Positions 8,430 through 16,122 of a stretch of 64,000 bases of DNA are shown one piece after another. The DNA lies in assembly GCA_013316055.1 (NCBI GenBank), contig WSNM01000002.1, positions 1 to 64,000 on the forward strand, given 5' to 3'. Below the pieces are notes generated by a model, which was given only the letters and a program-made list of their open reading frames with translations, did no database searches and had not been told where the DNA came from. This stretch comes from Clostridia bacterium. Lineage in GTDB: Bacteria; Bacillota; Clostridia; Christensenellales; Borkfalkiaceae. Made by a program: the position numbers and the translations under genes. Every line of letters begins with the position of its first letter. Position 1 is the stretch's first letter.

Positions 8430-9775
8430 AATGGCGCATTTGGATTTTATCGCTTGGAATTACGTTTGCCTGTCTTTTTGTCTTTTCTTTTGCGGCAACG
8501 CAAGTTTATTATAAATCGTCCGTAGATAACAGCAAAGAATATTTGCGCGTTTATATGAACGGCTTTGACGATAGCTTAACTTTGGAAGATTTGAACGAAC
8601 AAAGTGCCGCCGCCTTTTCGGAAAAATTGAACGGCGCAAGGGTTACGTTTATGGACGCGCAGGGTAACGTACTTGCCGACAGTATTGCCGAAGACGATTT
8701 GGAAAACCATTCAGACAGATTGGAAATAAAAGACGCCATTTTCGACGGAGAAGGCTTTGCCGTGCGCGGCAGTTCTACGCTCGGTAAAAATATGGTGTAC
8801 TTTTGCAAAAACTTCGACGGACAATTTTTAGTGCGGATTGCTATATTCACCGATACCGATTGGAGTATTTTCGCAAAATCGTTGCCTATTCTTCTGTATT
8901 TCTTCATCTTGGTTATAATATTGTGCGCCGTCATAGCCTTTGTATCAACGCACTTTATTTTAACGCCCGTAAAAAAACTTGCAAGCGATGCCGCGAACAA
9001 TCCGCAGGTTACAAGCAAATATTCCGAATTGCAACCCGTAGCCGATATTCTCAACGAGCGCAACCGCAATATTCAAAGACAAATGAGCGAGATACAATCG
9101 GAAAAAGAGCTTGTGGAAAAAGCGCGTGTTTCAAAGGACGAATTTATATCTAACGTAACGCATGAGATGAATACGCCGCTTACGTCGATTCACGGCTATG
9201 CTGAACTGTTGCAGGCGGGTGGTATGACCGAAAGCCAAACAAAAACGGCGTATAAAACCATTCTCACGCAAAGCGAACGTCTTACAAATTTGATTGCTTG
9301 TATCATCAATTACAGCGAAATCGACAACGACGATTTATCCCCTTACGAAGTGGACTTTTCCGCGCTTGCAAAAGAAACGATTGCCGCATTGAAACCCGAA
9401 GCGGACAAAAGGAATATTACGATAACGGAAAAAATAGACGATAACGTAATCGTAATGAGCAGACACGAACGATTAAGCGAAATCTTCGGAAATCTCGTGC
9501 GAAACGCCATTAAATACAATAAGGACGGCGGCAGTATAACGGTTACGCTCAACTATCAAGGCTTGACTGTTGAAGATACGGGAATAGGCATTGCGGAAGA
9601 AAATATGAGCAAGGTATTTTCTCGCTTTTTCACGGTTGACAGGTCGCACAACGGCAAAAACGGCGGCTTTGGTTTGGGACTTGCCGTTGCCAAAAAGATA
9701 TGCCAAAAGTCGGGATGGAAAATAAGCGTCGAAAGCACGCTCGGCGAGGGCAGTAAGTTTACCGTTGAATTTTAG
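8426..9775 (+). CDS. phoR: phosphate-responsive sensor histidine kinase PhoR
   Basis: 449-aa membrane kinase paired with the preceding regulator. Two membrane segments (about 7-28 and 150-175) enclose a 120-aa extracytoplasmic region; a HAMP-like stretch, coiled coil, HisKA domain (phospho-acceptor in THEMNTPLTSIHGY) and HATPase_c domain (N box NLVRNAIKYN, G1 DTGIGI, G2 GFGLGLAVAKK) follow. Topology matches PhoR-type kinases. With phoU absent from the operon, how transport status reaches the kinase is unclear. It is the last intact gene of the island. Confidence 0.92.
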   Translation: MKWRIWILSLGITFACLFVFSFAATQVYYKSSVDNSKEYLRVYMNGFDDSLTLEDLNEQSAAAFSEKLNGARVTFMDAQGNVLADSIAEDDLENHSDRLEIKDAIFDGEGFAVRGSSTLGKNMVYFCKNFDGQFLVRIAIFTDTDWSIFAKSLPILLYFFILVIILCAVIAFVSTHFILTPVKKLASDAANNPQVTSKYSELQPVADILNERNRNIQRQMSEIQSEKELVEKARVSKDEFISNVTHEMNTPLTSIHGYAELLQAGGMTESQTKTAYKTILTQSERLTNLIACIINYSEIDNDDLSPYEVDFSALAKETIAALKPEADKRNITITEKIDDNVIVMSRHERLSEIFGNLVRNAIKYNKDGGSITVTLNYQGLTVEDTGIGIAEENMSKVFSRFFTVDRSHNGKNGGFGLGLAVAKKICQKSGWKISVESTLGEGSKFTVEF

Positions 9776-10313
9776 AAAGTCGCTTTTCGACAAAACTTTC
9801 CAAAAATCGCAAGCATTTGTTTTGAAAATCTATTGACTTTATACTGTCATAGTAGTATAGCCGCCCGTGCCTTAGCTTACGGAAAGGGCGTAAGTTTTGT
9901 TTTGTTACGCAAAATTCGTAAGCCGTGATAGGCTTTTATGAGTGTACGATTTTTTCGGAAAACGGCACTAAAATCAATTCTCTAACTTAATAGAATGACC
10001 AACCATTATAGAGCACATTATGTTGCTAAACACGGTTAGAAGTCGGTGATTACGTTGAAAGTATCAGCGGCTTTTTTGTGTCCTTTTTACGGTTATCTTT
10101 CCCGCTCTTTCTTGCGTGGACGAAGATATTAATTGTTCTCAAACGGAGGTAAACGCAATGACAATAAGACCGCATTAATCAGCAAGCAAATGACAAGCAA
10201 AATCAAACAGCGCCTCTCGGACGGACAAAACGGGATATAGAAAGTATATCCATATCTCACTAGGCTACAAGTAGCCAAGTTCGCCCTTGCAGGGGGCAAT
10301 TATTACAGGAGGG
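9776..10313. other. non-coding mobile-element remnant with oriT-like inverted repeats
   Basis: No supported gene lies in these 538 bases. Just before the relaxase fragment there are two perfect short inverted repeats: 10233-10239 with 10245-10251 (GGATATA/TATATCC) and 10263-10268 with 10271-10276 (GGCTAC/GTAGCC). An imperfect GCCC...GGGC follows at 10283-10296, then the ribosome site CAGGAGGG. MobV relaxases nick an oriT directly upstream of their own gene, so this is the place for one. The rest may be leader or replication sequence from the parental element. Confidence 0.5.
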
Positions 10314-10475
10314 AACAAAATTATAAGCTATCAGGTAGTCAGAATAGAACAGTTTACAAAAGGCAGTTTAGGCAAAATCGGTGCCGAAGCGGAAAGAACT
10401 TCAGTGCATAACCGCAACGAAGATATAGACAGCGAGCGCACACCGCTTAATCTGTATTTCAAAAAGTCGGACGGC
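10314..10475 (+). pseudogene. 5' fragment of a MobV/Pre-type relaxase gene
   Basis: About 54 codons read as the N-terminus of plasmid recombination/mobilization (Mob_Pre, MobV) proteins: ISYQVVRIEQFTKG, then SVHNRNEDIDSER and a PLN.YF block. The reading breaks off where the 228-bp repeat begins, so the catalytic remainder of this usually 400-residue or longer protein is gone. A good ribosome site precedes it, but no ATG is in position (ATT/ATA occupy the place), another sign of decay. It identifies the island as derived from a mobilizable plasmid or element. Confidence 0.7.
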
Positions 10476-10653
10476 GGCTTCGGTGCCGTTTTATACCTCG
10501 GTTGCGGCGGCGTACTGCGATTTGGGCGATTATGCGGCGGCGAAAAGGTTTGCCGACCGTGCCTACGGTATGCAGGGCGGAAGCAAGGGCTATACTACCG
10601 AGCTGTCGCTTGTGTACAGAAGAATTAAAACGGAAACGGGCGACAAATATTGA
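10473..10653 (+). pseudogene. 3' fragment of the TPR-like gene (duplicate)
   Basis: The last 60 codons and stop of the TPR-like gene at 3564 are repeated here exactly, without a start. The upstream reading frame comes from the relaxase fragment and is unrelated. The 18-bp hairpin at 10718 follows, which probably was the gene's own terminator before the island entered. Confidence 0.85.
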
Positions 10654-10700
10654 AGCCGAATGAAAAGCGCGCCCCGCGGAATGCGCAATTCCCATAGGGA
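10473..10700. repeat. 228-bp direct repeat, right copy
   Basis: Partner of 3923-4150 with two mismatches. Downstream sequence differs from that after the left copy, so the junction is sharp. Confidence 0.95.
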
Positions 10701-10717
10701 ATGAAAAATGAATAACG

Positions 10718-10760
10718 AGAAAGAACTCTTGAACAGTTTGTTCAAGAGTTCTTTCTGCTT
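10718..10760 (+). terminator. hairpin terminator, probably the native one of the TPR-like gene
   Basis: A perfect 18-bp stem (10718-10735 with 10739-10756) has a GTT loop; the 3' arm ends in TTCTTTCT and is followed by GCTTGT, so the U-tract is weak. It lies 65 bases after the stop of the duplicated gene end. Confidence 0.7.
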
Positions 10761-10793
10761 GTAATAAGTAGGCTAAATTGAAATTTATCGTTA

Positions 10794-11234
10794 CTATGAT
10801 AATTTGTTATTCAAGCACTGAATGTATTGTGCGACTAAAAAATAATTTTTTATATCTGTTTCGTCTAATCCTCTGAACAGAAAAAGGTCATCGTAAATTT
10901 CCGCCACTCTATTAATATCTTTTCCTTCAATATGGAAAAACCCCGTAACTAAATCAATCCCGACTAAAACAGATGAATCTTTAGCTTTATATGCAACAAT
11001 TTGCGGTACTGCACCTTGCGGTAATTTCTCTCTATTAGATTCATTTTTCATAATGTTGAATTCTACGACATCATAATAAGATAAAGAATCTAATTTTTCA
11101 AAACGATATTTGTTGCAAAAATAATCATTTATTTCTGCTCCGCTTTTCCGATTCGGTTTCAACTTATCACGATTTTCGTTATATATGCATTTCCACTCCT
11201 GAATCATTTCAATAGTTGGCTCTGTTGTAAGCAT
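10794..11234 (-). CDS. hypothetical protein in an XRE operon
   Basis: 146 aa, no signal peptide or membrane segment, rather acidic and AT-rich compared with the flanks. I do not recognise the family. A ribosome site (GCGGAG) precedes the ATG. It lies 18 bases downstream of the XRE gene at 11253-11459 on the same strand, so the two are probably cotranscribed. Position, composition and the neighbouring repressor suggest an acquired element. Function unknown. Confidence 0.65.
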   Translation of the reverse strand: MLTTEPTIEMIQEWKCIYNENRDKLKPNRKSGAEINDYFCNKYRFEKLDSLSYYDVVEFNIMKNESNREKLPQGAVPQIVAYKAKDSSVLVGIDLVTGFFHIEGKDINRVAEIYDDLFLFRGLDETDIKNYFLVAQYIQCLNNKLS

Positions 11235-11252
11235 ATTAAAATCTCCGCTAAA

Positions 11253-11459
11253 TTACTGTTTATTATGAAATTCTTCAAATAAATCGTTGGGGGTGCATTC
11301 CAAAATTTCGCACAATGCTTGCAATGTCGAAAATTTTATGCTTTGTGTTTTATTGTACACCATATTATTGCAATTTTGAAAGCTCATACCCAATTGCATA
11401 TTCAACCAATACTTTGTTTTACCTTTTTCTTTTAATATTTCAAGAATTCGTAACTTCAT
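11253..11459 (-). CDS. XRE-family (Cro/CI-type) transcriptional regulator
   Basis: 68-aa protein that is essentially one helix-turn-helix of the compact HTH_26 style: KGKTKYWLNMQLGMS, then ALCEILECTPNDLFE. GGGAGT serves as ribosome site. It is divergent from the gene at 11576; the space between holds a perfect 12-bp palindrome and a strong promoter, so it probably represses itself and its neighbour. Confidence 0.85.
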   Translation of the reverse strand: MKLRILEILKEKGKTKYWLNMQLGMSFQNCNNMVYNKTQSIKFSTLQALCEILECTPNDLFEEFHNKQ

Positions 11460-11478
11460 AGCATACTCCCTATATTAA

Positions 11479-11561
11479 CATTAGCTAATGAATAGATTAT
11501 ATAACCAAAAAATAGTTGACAAAAAGACGCGGGAATTAATATAATGTGATTAATAGCTAAT
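11479..11561. promoter_or_regulatory. divergent operator/promoter of the XRE locus
   Basis: A perfect palindrome CATTAGCTAATG (11479-11490), a plus-strand promoter TTGACA (11516-11521)/18-base spacer/TATAAT (11540-11545), and a second related half-site ATAGCTAATG (11553-11562) just after the -10 box. Two similar sites around a divergent promoter are typical of XRE repressor binding. Confidence 0.7.
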
Positions 11562-11575
11562 GTGGAGGTATGGTT

Positions 11576-11926
11576 ATGGAAGAAATAAGGGGGCAGTTGG
11601 GTTCACTGAAAGATTTATCGGAAAAAATTGCGTGGGCGGAAAGAAGAAGGCAACAGCTGAAAATTATTAACAAGACGATAAGCCTTGTGGACAAGCTGGA
11701 CGTGCTGGGCAAAAAACTGCAAACCCCTCAGCATACCTCGGGCGATTTTGTAAAGCATATGAAGCTTTTGACCGAGCTTAGGCTTTTGTACCGCACGGAC
11801 GAGGTTCAGTCGCCCATAAACTGCATTAAGCGGGAAATGGAGCTTGTAAACCGCTTGTACAGCGGGATAATGCAGACCTATCAGCGGATTATCGACGAGT
11901 TTTCTGCCGGCAACGGCAAAATATGA
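11576..11926 (+). CDS. small helical protein of unknown function
   Basis: 116 aa, almost entirely alpha-helical and charged (SEKIAWAERRRQQLK; a C-terminal helix IMQTYQRIIDEF), without cysteine motifs, membrane segments or a recognised domain. The ATG at 11576 is preferred to the one at 11570 because GGAGGT ends directly before 11570, leaving six bases to 11576. Transcribed divergently from the XRE gene under a strong promoter and closed by a perfect terminator. A coiled-coil partner protein is possible; no function is claimed. Confidence 0.7.
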   Translation: MEEIRGQLGSLKDLSEKIAWAERRRQQLKIINKTISLVDKLDVLGKKLQTPQHTSGDFVKHMKLLTELRLLYRTDEVQSPINCIKREMELVNRLYSGIMQTYQRIIDEFSAGNGKI

Positions 11927-11967
11927 TTACACCGACCTCCTTAAAGGGGTAGGTCGCGCGGTGGGTA

Positions 11968-12016
11968 GCCGCCCTCCGTGCGCTTTTTGCGCACGGAGGG
12001 CGGCAATTTTGTCTTT
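11968..12016 (+). terminator. rho-independent terminator
   Basis: A perfect 16-bp GC-rich stem (11968-11983 with 11989-12004), T5 loop, then AATTTTGTCTTTT. Confidence 0.9.
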
Positions 12017-12039
12017 TAAAATAATTTTATGTAACGAGG

Positions 12040-12077
12040 TAATTCCTATTGACAAAGTAGGAATTATTTTCTATAAT
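12040..12077 (+). promoter_or_regulatory. iscS promoter overlapped by a perfect inverted repeat
   Basis: TTGACA (12049-12054), a 17-base spacer and TATAAT (12072-12077) form a consensus promoter. A 9-bp perfect inverted repeat, TAATTCCTA (12040-12048) and TAGGAATTA (12058-12066), brackets the -35 box. The form fits Rrf2-type regulators, which control Fe-S assembly genes in many bacteria; the Rrf2 protein at 3163 is the obvious candidate. Confidence 0.8.
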
Positions 12078-12111
12078 CAAAGCATACTTACATTACAGGA
12101 AGCAAAAACAC

Positions 12112-13308
12112 TTGGCAAAAAGATTGATTTACGTTGACAATGCGGCGACGACCGCAATGAACGACGTTGCGATTGCCGCAATGTCGCCGTATCTTAAAGA
12201 GGTTTACGGTAACCCTTCTTCTTTGCACTCCGTCGGACAAGCCGCCAAAGAGGCGCTGGACGGGGCGCGCGCAAAAATTGCCGCCTGCCTTAACTGCGAG
12301 CCTAAGGAAATTTATTTCACCTCGGGCGGGAGCGAGGCGGACAATCAGGCTATACGCTCTGCCGCCGTTAACGGTGCAAAAAAGGGCAAAAAGCACATTG
12401 TGACCACCGCATTCGAGCATCACGCCGTTCTGCATACCCTTAAAAAGCTTGAAAAAGAGGGCTTTGAGGTGACGTATCTTGACGTGCATGCGGACGGGGT
12501 TGTTTCCGTTGACGAGGTTGCGGCGGCTATCCGCCCCGATACCGCGCTTGTGACCGTTATGTACGCGAATAACGAGATAGGCACAATTCAGCCCATAAAA
12601 GAGATAGGCGGGCTGTGCCGCGGACGGGGGGTTGTGTTCCATACGGACGCCGTGCAGGCGGTTGGGCATATCCCCGTGGACGTTAAGGCGGACAATATCG
12701 ATATGCTGTCCGTTTCGGCGCACAAATTTCACGGGCCGAAGGGCGTGGGCGTGCTGTTTTGCAGACGGGGCGTGCCGCTTAACACGTTTATCGACGGGGG
12801 CATGCAGGAGCGCGGCAGGCGCGCGGGCACCGAGAATATTGCGGGCGCGGCTGCTATGGCGGCGGCTTTGGAATACGCTTGCGAAAATATGCAAAAAAAT
12901 TCCGCTAAGCAGCTTGCGCTGAGAAATAAGCTTATAGAAGGGCTTTTGAAAATTCCGCATTCGCGGCTGAACGGGGCTTTTGAGGGGCGTTTGCCGAACA
13001 ACGTGAATATCAGCTTCGAGGGAACGGAGGGAGAAAGCCTTTTACTGCTGCTGGACGCAAAGGGGATTTGCGCGTCGAGCGGGTCGGCGTGTACCACCGC
13101 CTCGTTAGAGCCGTCGCACGTGCTGCTTGCGCTGGGGCTTCCGCACGAGATTGCGCACGGCTCGCTGCGGCTGACCTTGTCGGAGGAGAACACCGAAGAG
13201 GATATAGAGTATATAATTAACGCCGTGGCCGAGGTTGTGAAAACGGTGAGGGGAATTTCTTCCTTCTGGGACGATTTGCAGAGCGGGAAGATAAAGCATT
13301 TTATTTAA
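12112..13308 (+). CDS. iscS: cysteine desulfurase (IscS/NifS family)
   Basis: PLP enzyme that takes sulfur from cysteine for Fe-S cluster building. Visible are VDNAATT at the N-terminus, SGGSEADN (about 65), EHHAVLH (about 103), NNEIGTIQP (about 146), the PLP-lysine in SAHKFHG (about 203) and the catalytic Cys in SSGSACTTASLEPSHV (about 325). The start is TTG at 12112 with AGGAAG upstream. The scaffold gene follows 22 bases later. The catalytic loop length suggests the NifS/IscS group rather than SufS. Confidence 0.95.
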   Translation: MAKRLIYVDNAATTAMNDVAIAAMSPYLKEVYGNPSSLHSVGQAAKEALDGARAKIAACLNCEPKEIYFTSGGSEADNQAIRSAAVNGAKKGKKHIVTTAFEHHAVLHTLKKLEKEGFEVTYLDVHADGVVSVDEVAAAIRPDTALVTVMYANNEIGTIQPIKEIGGLCRGRGVVFHTDAVQAVGHIPVDVKADNIDMLSVSAHKFHGPKGVGVLFCRRGVPLNTFIDGGMQERGRRAGTENIAGAAAMAAALEYACENMQKNSAKQLALRNKLIEGLLKIPHSRLNGAFEGRLPNNVNISFEGTEGESLLLLLDAKGICASSGSACTTASLEPSHVLLALGLPHEIAHGSLRLTLSEENTEEDIEYIINAVAEVVKTVRGISSFWDDLQSGKIKHFI

Positions 13309-13330
13309 GGTACTTAATAAGGAGAAAATT

Positions 13331-13774
13331 ATGGCGCTTTACAGCGAGAAGGTGATGGACCACTTTACAAACCCCCGCAACGTGGGTGTGATTGAGGACG
13401 CGGACGGCGTGGGCGAGGTCGGCAACGCAAGATGCGGGGATATAATGAAGATATATCTTAAAATAAGCAACGGTATTATTGAGGACGTGAAGTTTAAGAC
13501 GTTCGGCTGCGGAAGCGCGATAGCGTCGTCGTCGATGGCGACCGAAATGATAAAGGGCAAGCCGCTTTGCGAGGCGTTGGAGTTGACCAACAAGGCGGTT
13601 GCGGAGGCGCTGGACGGTTTGCCCGCGCATAAAATGCACTGCTCGGTGCTGGCGGAGGAGGCTATCCGCTCCGCAATAAAAAATTATTACGACAAAAACG
13701 GAATAGAATACGATAAATCGCAGTTTCCCGAGCCGCACGGCGAAGAGGAAGAGCAGCATTTCGAAGAGGAATGA
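13331..13774 (+). CDS. iscU: Fe-S cluster scaffold protein (NifU N-terminal/IscU type)
   Basis: 147-aa scaffold on which clusters are assembled with sulfur from the upstream desulfurase. The three ligand cysteines are in ARCGDI (about 38), FGCGSA (about 62) and MHCSVL (about 106). A C-terminal tail rich in Glu (EEEEQHFEEE) is extra. AAGGAG precedes the ATG. Two-gene operon with iscS, closed by a terminator; no hscA, fdx or iscA nearby, as usual in Clostridia. Confidence 0.95.
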   Translation: MALYSEKVMDHFTNPRNVGVIEDADGVGEVGNARCGDIMKIYLKISNGIIEDVKFKTFGCGSAIASSSMATEMIKGKPLCEALELTNKAVAEALDGLPAHKMHCSVLAEEAIRSAIKNYYDKNGIEYDKSQFPEPHGEEEEQHFEEE

Positions 13775-13787
13775 GTATTTGATTGTT

Positions 13788-13816
13788 AAAGACGGCTTTT
13801 TAAGCCGTCTTTTTTG
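13788..13816 (+). terminator. rho-independent terminator after iscU
   Basis: Stem AGACGGCTT/AAGCCGTCT (13790-13798 with 13802-13810) followed by a T run. Confidence 0.9.
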
Positions 13817-13825
13817 ATAAAAGAG

Positions 13826-13854
13826 TTGATATGCCCGTAAAAGTGTGTTAGAAT
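13826..13854 (+). promoter_or_regulatory. promoter of the glycosyltransferase gene
   Basis: TTGATA (13826-13831), 17-base spacer, TAGAAT (13849-13854). Confidence 0.6.
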
Positions 13855-13891
13855 AGATAAAAGTTTATAAATAGACTATTACGGAGTTTTT

Positions 13892-15061
13892 GTGAACAAG
13901 CCGAGAGTTGTATTTCCATTTACCGAAGCGGGCTTCGGGCATATAATGCCGCTTAAAAGCATAGCCGACGAGTTTGAGCGGCTTTACGGCGATAGGGTTG
14001 AGTGCGTGCGCTCGAGCTTTTTTACCGAAAGCGGCGATAAAAAGCTTGCCGATTTGGAGGACAGCTTTAAGGCGGAGGTGGTAAAGCACAACAAAAGCGC
14101 GTTTTACGGGTATATGACTATGCTGGGAATGGACGTGCTCGGCTCGCGCGGGGCGGTGAATGCGGTTATGGCTGTATGGAAGCCCGGCACGAAGGAGCGC
14201 GGCATTAAGCACATGGACGAGCTTAAGCCCGATTTGGTTGTAAGCACGCACTGGGCGACGAATTATTACGCAAAGCAATGCAAAAGCAAGCCGCTTACGG
14301 CAAATTATTGCCCCGACGCGGAAATTTACGACGTTTTCCGCTATCCGTGCGATTTAATGATGGTTTCTACAGAAACGGGCTATGCGCGGGCGTTGAAAAG
14401 GCATTTTAAGCGGTTTAATAAGGATAACCTTAAATTAGTGCCCTTTTTGATAAGAAACGACGCGTTTACCGCATGCACAGACAAGAAGGCGATGCGCAGA
14501 AGGCTTGGGCTTGACGAGGACAAATTTACCGTTGTGCTGGCCGAGGGTGGCTACGGCTTGGGCAAAATGCACAAAATCTGCAAAATCGTGCTCGAACGCG
14601 ATTTGCCCGTTACGCTTGTGCCCGTATGCGGTAAAAACAGCGAGCTGTACGAGGAATTCAAGACCTTTAAGTCTAAGGGCAAAACAGACCTCCGTCCTAT
14701 GGGGCTTGTCAAAAATATTTTCGAAATTTTAGCAACCGCAGATTTGTTCTGCGGAAAGAGCGGCGCGAGCATGATTGCGGAGCCGTGTTACTTCGGCATT
14801 CCGCAGATTATAACAAAGTACGCGACGAGCATAGAGCAGCAGAACGGCGAATATTACATAAAAACCGTAAAAAGCGCAATGAAAATTTTTAAGCCGAAAA
14901 AGGTAGCCGATAGGATAGAGGAGTTTTTGAAGTATCCCGATAGGTTAGAGCCGTACAGAAGGGCCGCCGAGGCAAAGCATTGCGATTACGGCGCGACAAA
15001 GGCCGCGGAGGAGGTTTTTAAGCTGCTTTGCACAAGGTTTCCCGAATTGAGGGAAGATTGA
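13892..15061 (+). CDS. GT28-type glycosyltransferase (MGDG synthase/MurG-like)
   Basis: 389-aa GT-B enzyme. The N-terminal domain resembles MGDG_synth (TEAGFGHIMPLKSIADEF, with the glycine-rich membrane-acceptor loop); the C-terminal domain has the nucleotide-sugar motifs LAEGGYGLGK (about 215) and GKSGASMIAEPCYFGIP (about 289). Likely transfers a sugar from a UDP donor to a diacylglycerol-type lipid at the membrane face, making a glycolipid; donor and acceptor cannot be read from sequence. Start GTG with ACGGAG five bases upstream. Single-gene transcript with its own promoter and terminator. Confidence 0.82.
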   Translation: MNKPRVVFPFTEAGFGHIMPLKSIADEFERLYGDRVECVRSSFFTESGDKKLADLEDSFKAEVVKHNKSAFYGYMTMLGMDVLGSRGAVNAVMAVWKPGTKERGIKHMDELKPDLVVSTHWATNYYAKQCKSKPLTANYCPDAEIYDVFRYPCDLMMVSTETGYARALKRHFKRFNKDNLKLVPFLIRNDAFTACTDKKAMRRRLGLDEDKFTVVLAEGGYGLGKMHKICKIVLERDLPVTLVPVCGKNSELYEEFKTFKSKGKTDLRPMGLVKNIFEILATADLFCGKSGASMIAEPCYFGIPQIITKYATSIEQQNGEYYIKTVKSAMKIFKPKKVADRIEEFLKYPDRLEPYRRAAEAKHCDYGATKAAEEVFKLLCTRFPELRED

Positions 15062-15084
15062 TTGAATATTGAGATAATTATTAA

Positions 15085-15119
15085 GCGCCCCTTTTTCGCT
15101 TGCGAAGAAGGGGCGCGCT
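15085..15119. terminator. bidirectional terminator between convergent genes
   Basis: Stem from GCGCCCCTTTTTCGC and its GAAGAAGGGGCGC partner around a TTGC loop, between the glycosyltransferase and the convergent LRR pseudogene. Confidence 0.75.
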
Positions 15120-15151
15120 TTGCATTAATTTATACCTTGTGCCGTTGTGTA

Positions 15152-16006
15152 TTAAGCTTCTTCGGCGGTAAGCGTTCCGTCGGTACATGTTACGGTTAAA
15201 TTGCTTGCGCTTTGCTTCCAGCTTGAAGATTTGGTTATTTCCGCCCACTGTGCGACGGTGCCGTTGTAGTTAACGGTTTGCAGCTTCAAGCAGAAGGCAA
15301 ACGCTTTTTCGCCTATCGTTGTGACGGATACGGGTACGGTAACGCTTTTAAGCGAGGTGCATTCGTAAAACAGATAGGTGCCTATATCGGTAAGCTTTGC
15401 GGGCAGAACCGCGCGTTGCAGATTGGGGCATTGATAAAACGCCTGCGAGCCGATTTCCGTAACGCTGTCGGGAATTTCAATGCTGATAATGCTTGTGCAT
15501 TGACTGAACGCTCTTACCGCGATAGCCGTTACGGGAAGATTTTCGTGCATTTCCGGAATTTTTACATTACCGTCGGTCGCTTCGCCTATGCCCGTAACGG
15601 TGTACGCCGTTTTGTCGGCGTTCAGCTCGTATGCAAGACCTTCGGTGGCGTATGCGTAACCGCAGATTTCACAGGTTCCGTTTTCGTCGTGATACGCTTC
15701 GCCGAATTTTTCATTGCAGTCTGCGCAGACTTTCCAATGCGAATTTTTGTCGAACAGCCATTTGTCGGAGCTGTGCGTATGCGGCTCGGGCGTTTCTTAC
15801 TCGGGCGGGGCTTCTTCTCCGCCGTTATTGTCGCCATTTCCGTTATCGCCGCCGCCGCTTATACTGCCGCCACCGCTTATACTGCCGCCGCCGCTTATAC
15901 TGCCGCCGCCCGTTCCGTTACCTTCCGTTGCGCATGCGGCAAAGCCGAGGGTGCAGATAATTGCCGCAATAACGGCAAAAACGGTTAAAAACAGCCTTTT
16001 TTTCAT
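15152..16006 (-). pseudogene. BspA-like leucine-rich-repeat lipoprotein, broken by one in-frame stop
   Basis: Reading from 16006: a signal peptide with lipobox FAAC, a low-complexity Gly/Ser stretch with three GGGSIS units, an EEAPPE segment, then TAA at 15797-15799. The same frame continues openly with ETPEPHTHSSDKW, two CxxC pairs (VCADC, CEICG) and LRR_5 repeats (FSQCTSIISIEIPDSV and similar) to a stop at 15152. The whole is 284 codons apart from that one stop, with no frameshift. Either a recent nonsense mutation, a sequencing error or programmed readthrough; the first is most likely. Intact members are surface-anchored proteins, probably in adhesion. Confidence 0.8.
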
Positions 16007-16122
16007 TTTCAGGCTCCTTAAAAATAAAGTGAAAATATTCTATCACAGCATACGGTAATTTGCAAGCGTTTGACTGTAATAATGCTTTGCTTGTCCGAAT
16101 ACCTTAAATAAAGAGGTGATTT

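Larger units (their letters stand above)
4151..10472. mobile_element. integrated pst-pho island, remnant of a MobV-type mobilizable element
   Basis: About 6.3 kb lies between two near-identical direct repeats. It contains pstS, pstCA, pstB, phoB and phoR, then non-coding mobile-element sequence and the first 50 or so codons of a MobV/Pre relaxase. Codon choice differs from the flanks: GAA and GGT are far commoner and the region is more AT-rich. The layout repeat-element-repeat is what single-crossover integration of a circular element carrying a 228-bp chromosomal segment would leave. No integrase or transposase is present. Confidence 0.75.

Noticed and set aside
10287..10628. 113-aa frame joining the relaxase fragment to the repeat
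   Set aside because: A chimera across the junction; the part after 10475 reads the TPR-like gene in a different frame.
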